IMG/VR virus record: IMGVR_UViG_3300020442_003756
Span: 1-64,000 of that record
Reading direction: 5' to 3' (one strand)
DNA from: a virus
Length of the DNA stretch: 64,000 nt
The translations under genes were made by a program, and so were the position numbers. Position 1 is the first letter of the stretch. Every line of letters begins with the position of its first letter. The notes below the pieces were generated by a model that saw nothing but the letters and a program-made list of their open reading frames with translations, was not told the DNA's origin and did no database searches. This document shows, piece after piece, positions 45,479 through 52,886 of the stretch.

Positions 45479-46765
45479 TTATATAGTTTTACTTACTTTA
45501 GATACTAATGATCCTTTTTTTACTACTTGTTGTATTTTAGTTATTTGAGATTGAACAGTTGAAGCAATAGGAGGAATAGATGGACTTGGTACTGGAGCAC
45601 CGCCTGGCCAATCTAAAGAACTTTGTAGTGCAACTGCTAAATTAGAAATATTTTGTAATAAAATATCAAATTGAGTCATAAAATCATCTCCTAAAACTAA
45701 AGATTGTTCTGCTTCTAGATCACCTAAATTAATCTTTGGTGCAACTATTGTAACTGCATTTGTTGCATCTAAACCAATTTCTTCATTTGAATTTAATAAA
45801 ATAGATTTTTGAGAAGATAATAGTATACTATCAATGTTTGTATTAAATACAAGTCTACCTGAATTTAGTATTACTTGGTTTGAAACATATTGTTCAGGCT
45901 CTTCAGGTTTATTTTTTATTGAATCTGTAGTAAATTTTGAAATTTCTATAGGTATTTTTTGATTTGAAGTTAAATAAATTGAACTTAAATCTTTATTTAT
46001 ATCTTCAGTTGTTGGAACCCAACCAGGGGGTTCTAAATCAGGATCTTGTCCATTACGAATAATAGAAATTGGATTTCCATCTTCACCTTCTTCGGACCAA
46101 TTATTTTTAATACTACCATCAATTTTAGAGGTATTACCTAATCTAATTGAATTACCAAATCTTCCTTCTAAAATGTTATCTCCAGCAAAAGGTAATATTG
46201 GGTGAATATTCCCATTTTCAATAAATGTACCACCACTAGCCCCATTTAAATCAATTTCACTTGATTCATCACTAACTTTTCTTGTATTACCTGCTTCAAT
46301 TTGTTGGTAATCTGATTTTTGTGAATCACTATTTTGACTAACTAAAGGATTTGGATAAGCATTTTGTTCTGGGTGGTTCCAAATTGATAAGGGTGTAAAA
46401 TAGTAATAGGTTGTTGCTCCACTTATATTTGCTATTGAAGATTTATTTGGGAGTTTTATTAGTAAAACAATTTCATTTACTAAAGGATAATTTTTTATTT
46501 GAGGAAATAAAGGTTTAGCTAAATTAAGTTTTGAAGAACTTATTGATTCATCAGAAGTAGGACTATCAACAACTTGAAATTGAATAGTTCCTATACCTTG
46601 CCATTCACCTGTTTGACTATATAAAGTTGAATCACTATTTAAGGAAATATCAATAACACGAGCTGCAACAACTTTATCTTTTAAAGAATCAAGTGCTCCA
46701 TCTACACGTCTAATTGATTTTTGTACAAAATTACTAAGAAAGGATAAACCTCTATTTACTGCCAT
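45479..46765 (-). CDS. Baseplate hub/spike-like protein (OB-fold, gp5-like)
   Basis: 428 residues. A strand-rich region about 30-130 (I-G-T-I-Q-F-Q-V-V-D-S... L-V-N-E-I-V-L-L-I-K-L-P-N-K-S) is like the OB-fold at the start of gp5/VgrG-type spike proteins, and the later part (about 300-350: G-R-L-V-F-N-T-N-I-D-S-I-L-L-S-S-Q-K-S-I-L-L) resembles the beta-helix repeats found after it. No lysozyme domain is present. The position before gp25 and gp6 and the overlap with the 121-residue gene support a hub role. Identification is by fold impression only. Confidence 0.45.
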   Translation of the reverse strand: MAVNRGLSFLSNFVQKSIRRVDGALDSLKDKVVAARVIDISLNSDSTLYSQTGEWQGIGTIQFQVVDSPTSDESISSSKLNLAKPLFPQIKNYPLVNEIVLLIKLPNKSSIANISGATTYYYFTPLSIWNHPEQNAYPNPLVSQNSDSQKSDYQQIEAGNTRKVSDESSEIDLNGASGGTFIENGNIHPILPFAGDNILEGRFGNSIRLGNTSKIDGSIKNNWSEEGEDGNPISIIRNGQDPDLEPPGWVPTTEDINKDLSSIYLTSNQKIPIEISKFTTDSIKNKPEEPEQYVSNQVILNSGRLVFNTNIDSILLSSQKSILLNSNEEIGLDATNAVTIVAPKINLGDLEAEQSLVLGDDFMTQFDILLQNISNLAVALQSSLDWPGGAPVPSPSIPPIASTVQSQITKIQQVVKKGSLVSKVSKTI

Positions 46766-47117
46766 CTTTACTTTCTTTGGATTTGAAACTATTGTTTAAT
46801 TCATCCAATTGTGCCATTAATTCCTCTTTTTCAGCTTCTGTAATACCTAATGCATCTTCGCCATTACTACTATTAAGCGCACGTTGTACTATAGTAGCCA
46901 TTTTAATTAATTGTTCATCGTTACGGACACCAATTTCTAAATAATCTTTTATTAATGGGACGATTAAAGTTGCATCACCAATATCAGAAACTAATGGTTT
47001 TAATTCTGAAATTAATCCACTTATTTGTGTTTCTTTTTTCTTTTGGTTTTGGTAAATTTCACCCAAAATATCGGAGAATTTTTTCTTTCCAAATACTATG
47101 TTATCTAAATTTGCCAT
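46752..47117 (-). CDS. Small helical virion or assembly protein (121 aa)
   Basis: Mostly helical and acidic, with heptad-like stretches at 10-45 and 92-115 (E-A-E-K-E-E-L-M-A-Q-L-D-E-L-N-N-S-F). No known motif. It overlaps the hub-like gene by 14 bases and starts after a class B promoter, so it is co-expressed with the baseplate. Could be a chaperone for the hub. Confidence 0.5.
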   Translation of the reverse strand: MANLDNIVFGKKKFSDILGEIYQNQKKKETQISGLISELKPLVSDIGDATLIVPLIKDYLEIGVRNDEQLIKMATIVQRALNSSNGEDALGITEAEKEELMAQLDELNNSFKSKESKDGSK

Positions 47118-47129
47118 AATGTTTTGGTT

Positions 47130-47138
47130 ATAAATATT
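47130..47138 (-). promoter_or_regulatory. Class B promoter (AATATTTAT) of the hub operon
   Basis: TAATATTTATAACCAAAACATT then ATG at 47117; the box ends 12 bases upstream of the start. Located 13 bases after the stop of the sigma factor gene. Confidence 0.55.
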
Positions 47139-47150
47139 ATACCAATAAAT

Positions 47151-47864
47151 TTATTGGAATCTAGTGTAACCGTGTTCTAAGAAATGTATATAATTACTTT
47201 TAAAGATATCATAAAGTTTATCGGCTATCTTAGTAATTTTTGGCGTTTTAACTTCTACCATTTCACGAATGTAAATGTAAAGTGCTTTTTTATTAAATAC
47301 TTCTAATACTTCTCTTTTTCTAAATAATTCTAAAATTGCATCCGCTATTTGAGCATCATTTTTTTTAGGAAATAATTCAAGTATATTTTCTGTAGTATAA
47401 TCAACAAATAAATCAATATATTCACTCAATTCATCTTTTTTCTTATTGTAATTATCTACATTATTCCAAACATATGTTGAATTTTCTTTTAATAAAGTAT
47501 CAGTAGGTACTTTTTTTATTTTTTTATTATAATTTTTAGTATTATATAATATTAACCATCTTTTTACAATTGTACCAAAATAAGAATAAGCTTTAGCTCC
47601 TTTACTCGGATCAAATAAATGCATTTTGGTTAATAGGAAAGTTATAATTTCATGTTGTAAATGTTCTAAATTATTTACCTCAGTATGGTAAAATTTAAAC
47701 GTATGAATTATATTTTCTGTTAACTTAAAAAACGCGTAATGGATTCGCGCTTCATAAATTTTAGATCTTATTTCAGAATCAGAAGTATTATTATATAATA
47801 CAATAGCATCTTCTGTATCTTGAGTAAAATAATTTTTACTCTTTTTTCTTCTTTTTCTTGCCAT
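47151..47864 (-). CDS. gp55: Late-transcription sigma factor, T4 gp55 type
   Basis: 237 residues against 185 in T4. The segment R-I-H-Y-A-F-F-K-L-T-E-N-I-I-H-T-F-K-F-Y (about 44-63) and L-Q-H-E-I-I-T-F-L-L-T-K-M-H-L-F-D-P-S-K-G-A-K-A-Y-S-Y-F-G-T-I-V-K-R-W-L are sigma region 2 (core binding and -10 reading, with F-D-P-x-K-G-x-x-x-x-S-Y), as in gp55 of T4 and cyanophages. There is no region 4, so it should not read a -35 box. It is predicted to direct the host RNA polymerase to late promoters, most likely the AATATTTAT class described here. Gene placed just upstream of the late operons. Confidence 0.8.
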   Translation of the reverse strand: MARKRRKKSKNYFTQDTEDAIVLYNNTSDSEIRSKIYEARIHYAFFKLTENIIHTFKFYHTEVNNLEHLQHEIITFLLTKMHLFDPSKGAKAYSYFGTIVKRWLILYNTKNYNKKIKKVPTDTLLKENSTYVWNNVDNYNKKKDELSEYIDLFVDYTTENILELFPKKNDAQIADAILELFRKREVLEVFNKKALYIYIREMVEVKTPKITKIADKLYDIFKSNYIHFLEHGYTRFQ

Positions 47865-48139
47865 TAGTCGACTTTAAATCTTGATACATCATCTTGTAAC
47901 CTTTTTACTTGTTTAAAAAACCAACCAATTTCATCATCACTCTTAAAAATACCTTTAGCGTCTATTTCTTTTAAACGAGTTTCAGTATTTTCTATCTGTT
48001 TACTATACTCTGATATGAATCTATCATATCTAATGACTACGTCCTCAATCTTTTCTACTTTACGCATTAAATTAAATGTTGTATAAACAAATACAACAAT
48101 AATTAAACTTAAAAAACCAATTATAAATTCTAAAATCAT
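47864..48139 (-). CDS. Small membrane protein with coiled coil (91 aa)
   Basis: N-terminal hydrophobic helix (I-I-G-F-L-S-L-I-I-V-V-F-V-Y-T-T-F, about 6-22), then a charged heptad region to residue 80. One membrane pass with the helix outside or inside cannot be decided. It overlaps the sigma factor start by one base and follows the HD gene by one base, so is in the same operon. Function unknown. Confidence 0.55.
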   Translation of the reverse strand: MILEFIIGFLSLIIVVFVYTTFNLMRKVEKIEDVVIRYDRFISEYSKQIENTETRLKEIDAKGIFKSDDEIGWFFKQVKRLQDDVSRFKVD

Positions 48140-48140
48140 C

Positions 48141-48917
48141 TTATAAATTATCTAACATATTTTTTAAACCTTCACTTTTTACAGTGTTTAACGCTCTATT
48201 TTTAGTAGATGTTTTTTTGTTATTAGATAATGTAGGTACCTTTTTTTGCCCCTCCAAATTATCTTGAGAAAATTTTGGTAACCACTCCATTTCAAATTCT
48301 AATCTAGCAGCCATTAAATCAGCTTGGTGTAAAATAAATGGTAAAGAAGTACGTGGTTTTTGTTCTGGCATGTAGGCAAATAAATATTTTTTATTAGCTT
48401 CATCATATAAACCATCATGTGTTTTAATAGCTAACATTTCATTAAAAGTAACCTGAATGTCGTGTTGTTGTAGTAAAAATAAACTTCTATCTGGGACAGA
48501 ACAGTAAGGTACTTTTTTATTAAACATATAATCCTCACCTAATTTATCTTTTCTCCACTGATCAGTTTGAGGGATATAAGCTTCATTATCTTTATCTCCC
48601 ATTTTACCTAAATCATGGTTTATAGCAGAAAATACTAATTCTTCTTTTGTAAATGTAGTCATATCACAACCTAAATTTTCCCAAATAGGTAATAATTGTA
48701 AAGCAGCATCAACTACTCTATTTACATGATAAACATAACCACCTGGAAAAGCTGAATGGTATTCTTTTTTATGTGCCGCTGGCATTAGAATAATTCTATC
48801 TTCATATCTCTGATAGAATTTATAAAGTTGATCACCTCTATTTCCTGAGATGTGTGTTTTGATGTTGTTAAGGAATACTTCCCAATTTGATTGAATCTGT
48901 TCTGCTGTTAGTTTCAT
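48141..48917 (-). CDS. HD-domain phosphohydrolase
   Basis: 258 residues. G-G-Y-V-Y-H-V-N-R-V-V-D-A-A (first His, about 74) and A-I-N-H-D-L-G-K-M (H-D pair, about 114-119) are the HD metal-binding motif, with H-Q-A-D-L-M-A later. Family members hydrolyse nucleotides or cyclic nucleotides; in phages they may alter nucleotide pools or remove signalling nucleotides used in host defence. Which substrate is not visible. The C-terminal 30 residues are Lys/Ser-rich. It begins the operon that includes gp55. Confidence 0.7.
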   Translation of the reverse strand: MKLTAEQIQSNWEVFLNNIKTHISGNRGDQLYKFYQRYEDRIILMPAAHKKEYHSAFPGGYVYHVNRVVDAALQLLPIWENLGCDMTTFTKEELVFSAINHDLGKMGDKDNEAYIPQTDQWRKDKLGEDYMFNKKVPYCSVPDRSLFLLQQHDIQVTFNEMLAIKTHDGLYDEANKKYLFAYMPEQKPRTSLPFILHQADLMAARLEFEMEWLPKFSQDNLEGQKKVPTLSNNKKTSTKNRALNTVKSEGLKNMLDNL

Positions 48918-49040
48918 AACTTATTTATTTTAATTATTAATGTTTTTCCTTCCCCCCGTGTTACGCCTTGTTTCTCATCCCATTTTTTAAACAACCCGTG
49001 TTTCCAAGGTATATAAAATAGATTGGGGAGGCACGGAATT
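48918..49040 (-). promoter_or_regulatory. 123-base leader of the HD/gp55 operon
   Basis: No gene. On the minus strand it contains the element CACGGG twice, a G-run (CACGGGGGGAAGG) and ends in an A-rich start region (AATAAATAAGTTATG) like the early leaders. A weak TATTTTAT box lies near 49015-49022. There is no class A box with 19-nt spacing, so the promoter of this operon is not settled. It could hold a regulatory leader; no hairpin I can defend. Confidence 0.3.
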
Positions 49041-49475
49041 TTAAACTTCTTTTTTTAAATTGATTATTTTAAGTAAAAACGCACATCTTTCATATTGTTC
49101 AATTTCTGGATCTGAAAAATATTCAAGTGCTGATTCTAATGCTTGTAAGAATGGATCTCTTTTAAATTCAATAATAGCTTTTAAATCATTTTCGTTGTCA
49201 ATATCTATTTTTCTAATATAATGCCAAGCTCTATTGTACACAGTAAAGTCAGAAGCTCTTTTAGTATCTTCAATATCATAGTTAGGTTGTTCTTTTGATA
49301 AGAATTGTTGTAATTTTTGGTGAAATACCCAATTATTTACTATAAGTTTTGTAAACATTCCAATTTTGGCAAATGGTTTTTCTAAAAAATCTTTTTCAAG
49401 ATTAATTAACACCTGAGCATCTTCTTTTTCCTCAGGACTTCCAAAAAGTTGAAATAATTTATTTTTATCTATCAT
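49041..49475 (-). CDS. Hypothetical protein (144 aa)
   Basis: Helix-rich, acidic, no signal peptide or membrane segment and no motif I recognise (starts M-I-D-K-N-K-L-F-Q-L-F-G-S-P-E-E-K; contains R-A-W-H-Y-I-R-K). It overlaps the SNase gene by four bases (ATGA). Probably co-expressed with SNase from the class B box. Confidence 0.6.
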   Translation of the reverse strand: MIDKNKLFQLFGSPEEKEDAQVLINLEKDFLEKPFAKIGMFTKLIVNNWVFHQKLQQFLSKEQPNYDIEDTKRASDFTVYNRAWHYIRKIDIDNENDLKAIIEFKRDPFLQALESALEYFSDPEIEQYERCAFLLKIINLKKEV

Positions 49476-49810
49476 CTTTTACCACCATAATATTTCCAAG
49501 CATGACCTTCTTTTACTAATGTTTTATTAACATTTACATCACCAACATGTAAAGTACCTAAACATCTTCCAAATTTGCCAACTCCATGAGATTCTAAAAT
49601 AAATTTTTCTTCTTCTAGTAATTCTTCTAATCTAATTTTAGCAGCTAATCCTTTAGCTTTTTCTTCTAAATCCCTAGTCCTGGATTCTGGGGCATTAATA
49701 CCCATCATTCTGATTCTTACTTTTTTGAAAGTACTAAATCCTAAATCTACAAGAGCATCAACAGTATCGCCATCAACTACTCTAATTACTTTAGCATTAT
49801 ATTTAAACAT
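49472..49810 (-). CDS. Staphylococcal-nuclease-like (thermonuclease) protein
   Basis: 112 residues, a minimal SNase fold without signal peptide, so it works in the cytoplasm. R-V-V-D-G-D-T-V-D-A supplies the first Asp, R-M-M-G-I-N-A-P-E-S the Arg and Glu, and G-K-F-G-R-C-L-G the second Arg. The Asp that binds calcium in the reference enzyme (V-D-T-P-E) is Asn here (I-N-A-P-E), as in a number of bacterial members. Expected role: nucleic-acid breakdown. Its promoter is class B, suggesting late expression. Confidence 0.75.
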   Translation of the reverse strand: MFKYNAKVIRVVDGDTVDALVDLGFSTFKKVRIRMMGINAPESRTRDLEEKAKGLAAKIRLEELLEEEKFILESHGVGKFGRCLGTLHVGDVNVNKTLVKEGHAWKYYGGKR

Positions 49811-49825
49811 GATGATTATTTAATT

Positions 49826-49834
49826 ATAAATATT
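49826..49834 (-). promoter_or_regulatory. Class B promoter (AATATTTAT) of the SNase operon
   Basis: TTAATATTTATAATTAAATAATC, 15 bases to the ATG at 49810. It separates the SNase/144-aa pair from the bS21-containing early operon directly upstream. Confidence 0.55.
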
Positions 49835-49837
49835 AAA

Positions 49838-50032
49838 TTAATCTTCATTTTTTGCCAAGAATTTGGCCTTGTGTATAGCTTTTAATTTTTCCTTACGTTT
49901 AAGAGCTGAGGGTTTAATAAATTCCTTCCTTTTTCTGATTTCTTTAATAACACCAGTATCTCTAAATTTACGTTTGAAACGTTTTAAAGCTTGGTTAATA
50001 TTTTCGTTTTTCCTTATTTTTACAATTAACAT
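49838..50032 (-). CDS. rpsU: Phage-encoded ribosomal protein bS21
   Basis: 64 residues, full length for bS21. E-N-I-N-Q-A-L-K-R-F-K-R-K-F-R-D-T-G at 10-27 followed by a basic helix and R-K-E-F-I-K-P-S-A at 35-43 are the Bacteroidota-type bS21 sequence. bS21 sits at the 16S rRNA 3' end; in Bacteroidota it takes part in masking the anti-Shine-Dalgarno. Position 54 is His; I recall Tyr there in host bS21, but this is from memory. It is the last gene of the early operon headed by the DUF932 gene. Likely role: swap into the small subunit and change which mRNAs are favoured. Confidence 0.9.
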   Translation of the reverse strand: MLIVKIRKNENINQALKRFKRKFRDTGVIKEIRKRKEFIKPSALKRKEKLKAIHKAKFLAKNED

Positions 50033-50033
50033 A

Positions 50034-50306
50034 TTATTCTGATTCGTTAGCCCATTGATTATCTAATTCAGTAGAATCAGGAACCTCAATATATTCCTTT
50101 AATTTATCTTCTACATCTTCAATTTCTTTCTCAATGTCTACTTTAATCTGTTGTAATTTGTCATATTCTTCCTTAATTGGAAGTCTTTTAGGATTATCTG
50201 GATGGTAACTCCAAAGCTCCTCTGAAATAGTAACAGTAGCCATTAAATCATTTATTAATTCTACTTTTTGTTTTTCTAATTCTATTTTACTCATTATTAT
50301 TATCAA
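50034..50306 (-). CDS. Small coiled-coil protein (90 aa)
   Basis: Two helical charged stretches (M-S-K-I-E-L-E-K-Q-K-V-E-L-I-N-D at 5-20 and Y-D-K-L-Q-Q-I-K-V-D-I-E-K-E-I-E-D-V-E-D-K-L-K at 49-71) suggest a coiled coil. Acidic, no known family. One base before bS21. A second possible start is the Met at residue 5, which would remove M-I-I-I. Confidence 0.5.
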   Translation of the reverse strand: MIIIMSKIELEKQKVELINDLMATVTISEELWSYHPDNPKRLPIKEEYDKLQQIKVDIEKEIEDVEDKLKEYIEVPDSTELDNQWANESE

Positions 50307-50487
50307 TTTTAGTTATACTTAATCTTTTTTTCATATATCTATGGTTTGTTGCTAACTCAATTTCTAAATTAGCATAAGTAGAGGCTTCAATTATAATTTC
50401 TCTTTGAACTATTCTATCCCCTATTTTTTTACCATTTTTACATCTTTTGGCTTCACCAACAAGATATTCAATTTTATATTTTGCCAT
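50287..50487 (-). CDS. Hypothetical small basic protein (66 aa)
   Basis: Compact basic protein (M-A-K-Y-K-I-E-Y-L-V-G-E-A-K-R-C-K-N-G-K-K) with alternating strands; no motif recognised. It overlaps the next gene by 20 bases and the lipoprotein gene by one, so it is coupled within the early operon. Perhaps a host-takeover protein, given its place, but nothing in its sequence shows it. Confidence 0.5.
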   Translation of the reverse strand: MAKYKIEYLVGEAKRCKNGKKIGDRIVQREIIIEASTYANLEIELATNHRYMKKRLSITKIDNNNE

Positions 50488-51134
50488 TAGTGTACTATTA
50501 TATTGAACATTTCTTCAGTTACTACATTTTCACCTACATCTATATTATAAGTGGTTTTAGTAAATATTTTTAATGTATCCCCAACCATAGTATTATCTAA
50601 ATAAAACTGTTGTCTGGGGTTATAATTATATCTACTATTTGTACCTAATAAAGTTATTGCATAAGGACATTCCCAACAAAAATTCTTTTGTATTTGATAT
50701 CCTGCTATATTTAATGGAGGTTGAATCTGGGCTAAATCAGTAAGTGTATATTCTAAATTACCTACAGGTACAGGATTATTATATCCTCCCCCAGTAAACC
50801 AACTTAAAACTGAATAAGTAGGTACAGTAAAAGTAATACTATCAAAAGCAATCCAATAATCAGAATCATATTCAGTCATAATTAAAGGAACATCATTAAT
50901 AACATAATGATCAGCTAATTCATCTAACTCACCTCTAATAGTAAAATATTTTGGCCCATAAAATTCAATATGCCAATAACCGTTTGCATCTTGATATGCA
51001 TTGGGTTGAACTAATTCATCAATATAAAATCTTGAATTACAATCCCCATCTAAACATGGATAGGGAGCGATCTCCTCCTTACTACAACTAGCAAGGAGAA
51101 AACCAAAACCTAATATTAATAAAAACCTATTCAT
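50487..51134 (-). CDS. Phage surface lipoprotein with Bacteroidota export signal
   Basis: 215 residues. Signal peptide M-N-R-F-L-L-I-L-G-F-G-F-L-L-A-S with lipobox L-A-S-C, Cys at 17. The residues after it are S-K-E-E-I: this fits the lipoprotein export signal C-x-K-(D/E)2 that sends lipoproteins to the outside of the outer membrane in Bacteroidota. The remainder is a strand-rich domain without motif, two later Cys residues (C-W-E-C) may form a disulfide. A lipoprotein made early in infection by a phage suggests superinfection exclusion or receptor blocking. It overlaps the DUF932 gene by one base. Confidence 0.75.
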   Translation of the reverse strand: MNRFLLILGFGFLLASCSKEEIAPYPCLDGDCNSRFYIDELVQPNAYQDANGYWHIEFYGPKYFTIRGELDELADHYVINDVPLIMTEYDSDYWIAFDSITFTVPTYSVLSWFTGGGYNNPVPVGNLEYTLTDLAQIQPPLNIAGYQIQKNFCWECPYAITLLGTNSRYNYNPRQQFYLDNTMVGDTLKIFTKTTYNIDVGENVVTEEMFNIIVH

Positions 51135-52018
51135 TATGCTTGTGCATATTCAAGTGCAATATCAAACATTTTACTATTCAGATCCATATCTTGTTTAAAG
51201 TTTTTAATCTGTCTAGCTTTTCTATGCTTAGTACCTATTGTATAATCAAAATCACCTTCAATAATTTTTTCTTGGATTACATTAAATACACTCCATAAAT
51301 CATCACCTTTATCTTCAGGTCTAACTGGAGTAATAAACTCATCCATATCAATAGTAATTCTTTTTAATTCATCCTCTGGGAATCTAACTGCAAGCATATC
51401 CTTAGCAAATTTAAGAATTGACTTTTGCTCCATTTTAGTATCAATCATTTTATTCATTGATTCTACTGTTAATGGTAACCTCTCAGTCATTTCAGTAACT
51501 TGTTTTTGTAATTCTTCAAAATCATATCCCATATGTCTAATTGCTACTTTTTCAAATTCATTAGTAGAAACAACTAAACCATTTTCACAAACCATTCTAA
51601 ATAAACCAGCAGTAAAGGTAAATGCATTTTTACCATCATGTGAATTAGTTAATAATATTTGTGGAAAAACAGTATCAATTGGGTTTTTCTTTGCGAATGT
51701 ACCATCAGTTCTTCTATAACCTGTAGGAGAAGTAATTGATTCTCTAATATCATTAGGCATCTGATTAATTACAATATCTGGATTTCTAAATACTACAAGG
51801 TGTTTTTGGAAACCTCTAGTACCTTTTGTTCTAGCATTAACTTCTTTAGCATCAATAACTTTCCATCCTAATAAATCCATATCATCAATTAATTTATCAG
51901 TTGGAATGTGTGAATATTTCTTTGATACCTCAGGAGAAGGCTTAGTTGAGAAAATACTTGGAGCGATTTCTCTTAACTCATCTTTACTCTTATAATTTGT
52001 ACTTTGTAAATCTAACAT
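51134..52018 (-). CDS. DUF932 family phage protein
   Basis: 294 residues matching the DUF932 / phage-plasmid-like TIGR03299 type: F-Q-K-H-L-V-V-F-R-N-P near 80, then L-L-T-N-S-H-D-G-K-N-A-F-T-F-T-A-G-L-F-R-M-V-C-E-N-G-L-V, the hallmark central motif. The function of this family is unknown. It is the first gene of the class A operon and probably made early in infection; its products lie ahead of lipoprotein and bS21. Confidence 0.75.
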   Translation of the reverse strand: MLDLQSTNYKSKDELREIAPSIFSTKPSPEVSKKYSHIPTDKLIDDMDLLGWKVIDAKEVNARTKGTRGFQKHLVVFRNPDIVINQMPNDIRESITSPTGYRRTDGTFAKKNPIDTVFPQILLTNSHDGKNAFTFTAGLFRMVCENGLVVSTNEFEKVAIRHMGYDFEELQKQVTEMTERLPLTVESMNKMIDTKMEQKSILKFAKDMLAVRFPEDELKRITIDMDEFITPVRPEDKGDDLWSVFNVIQEKIIEGDFDYTIGTKHRKARQIKNFKQDMDLNSKMFDIALEYAQA

Positions 52019-52051
52019 AACTTTTATTTTTTTTTAATTATTAATATACCG

Positions 52052-52083
52052 TAAATATACGAAAGGGAGCCTGTACAGCCAAG
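52052..52083 (-). promoter_or_regulatory. Class A promoter of the DUF932-lipoprotein-bS21 operon
   Basis: CTTGG (52083-52079), 19-nt spacer, TATATTTA (52059-52052). The -33 box lies in the loop of a hairpin made by AGGGAGC and GCTCCCT (about 52064-52090). This stem could also end transcription of the 96-residue gene, as it is followed by TTTCG. Leader about 33 bases, A-rich, ends TAAAAGTTATG. Confidence 0.6.
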
Positions 52084-52101
52084 CTCCCTGCGCATTACTT
52101 T

Positions 52102-52392
52102 TTATTTTCTTACAAGTAAACTTGGTGAAACTGTATATATTCCTCCAACTCTACCATTACCAACATCACTAGCTTGAACTTTAATATTCTTATTATTAAT
52201 TTTAATAACTCTAAAATTTTGATTAGGATCTATTTTCTTATGATCTATACCAACAATATCTCCAATACTAAATGACATTTTAGCAGAATACTGTAATTCT
52301 GATCTACGAATAGAAACAGCATCTCTAATTTTATTAATTTCTGATTGATCTGAATTTTTAATGAATTCTAACACTTGATCTAAATTTGACAT
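52102..52392 (-). CDS. Hypothetical protein (96 aa), early
   Basis: The N-terminal 45 residues are helical (L-D-Q-V-L-E-F-I-K-N-S-D-Q-S-E-I-N-K-I); the rest is strand-like (I-G-D-I-V-G-I-D-H-K-K, V-I-K-I-N-N-K-N-I-K-V), a layout that recalls small SH3/KOW-like domains. I do not assign a family. It is flanked by two related class A promoters and has the same 26-base leader as the RadA-like gene. Confidence 0.6.
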   Translation of the reverse strand: MSNLDQVLEFIKNSDQSEINKIRDAVSIRRSELQYSAKMSFSIGDIVGIDHKKIDPNQNFRVIKINNKNIKVQASDVGNGRVGGIYTVSPSLLVRK

Positions 52393-52422
52393 AACCTTTA
52401 TTATTTTTAATTATTTATGCTA

Positions 52423-52454
52423 TAAATATACGAACAGTATCCTGGGGAGCCAAG
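52423..52454 (-). promoter_or_regulatory. Class A promoter of the 96-aa gene
   Basis: CTTGG (52454-52450), 19-nt spacer, TATATTTA (52430-52423). It shares about 50 bp of sequence with the promoter at 52052-52083, extending upstream to AAAAGTAATGC-R-CAGG. Leader: TAAATAATTA...AATAATAAAGGTTATG. Confidence 0.65.
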
Positions 52455-52495
52455 TTTCCTGTGCATTACTTTTAAAGCGTCATATTAACGTCATA

Positions 52496-52864
52496 TTAAC
52501 TAATCTGAACACCAATATTACCTGTACTTCTTAACATTGAAGAACTTACGGCAACATTTACTGCGGGAGTAAATTTATAGGATACAGCTGTTGGGGAAGT
52601 TTTATGTACAACTATTGATGATTTATAATCATCTTTAATTAACCCATCTGAAGGGATATTAACTAAAGTAGCATACGAACCTGAAGCGTTTTTTTCTTGA
52701 CCAGCATAAGAACCAGTAGCATTTCTAACAGTTTCTACTGTAAAATAACCTGACCCACTTAAACCTGTAGGTACTACCATTACAAAAGTGTATTGTGTGT
52801 TTTTTGTAAGTGCTGGGATTGGTTGCCCTGCTCCTCTTAATTGTGCTCCAGAATAATTAGGCAT
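52496..52864 (-). CDS. Small virion-type protein (122 aa)
   Basis: Strand-rich, Ser/Thr/Gly-rich, no signal peptide. The composition (Y-T-F-V-M-V-V-P-T-G-L-S-G-S-G-Y-F-T-V) resembles the fibre and virion proteins elsewhere in this window; it has a class B promoter like them. Family unknown. Perhaps a head or tail decoration protein. Confidence 0.5.
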   Translation of the reverse strand: MPNYSGAQLRGAGQPIPALTKNTQYTFVMVVPTGLSGSGYFTVETVRNATGSYAGQEKNASGSYATLVNIPSDGLIKDDYKSSIVVHKTSPTAVSYKFTPAVNVAVSSSMLRSTGNIGVQIS

Positions 52865-52877
52865 AAAATATTTTATT

Positions 52878-52886
52878 ATAAATATT
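52878..52886 (-). promoter_or_regulatory. Class B promoter (AATATTTAT) of the 122-aa gene
   Basis: TAATATTTATAATAAAATATTTT then ATG at 52864; the box ends 13 bases upstream of the start. It overlaps the 3' end of the GT25 gene. Confidence 0.55.
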
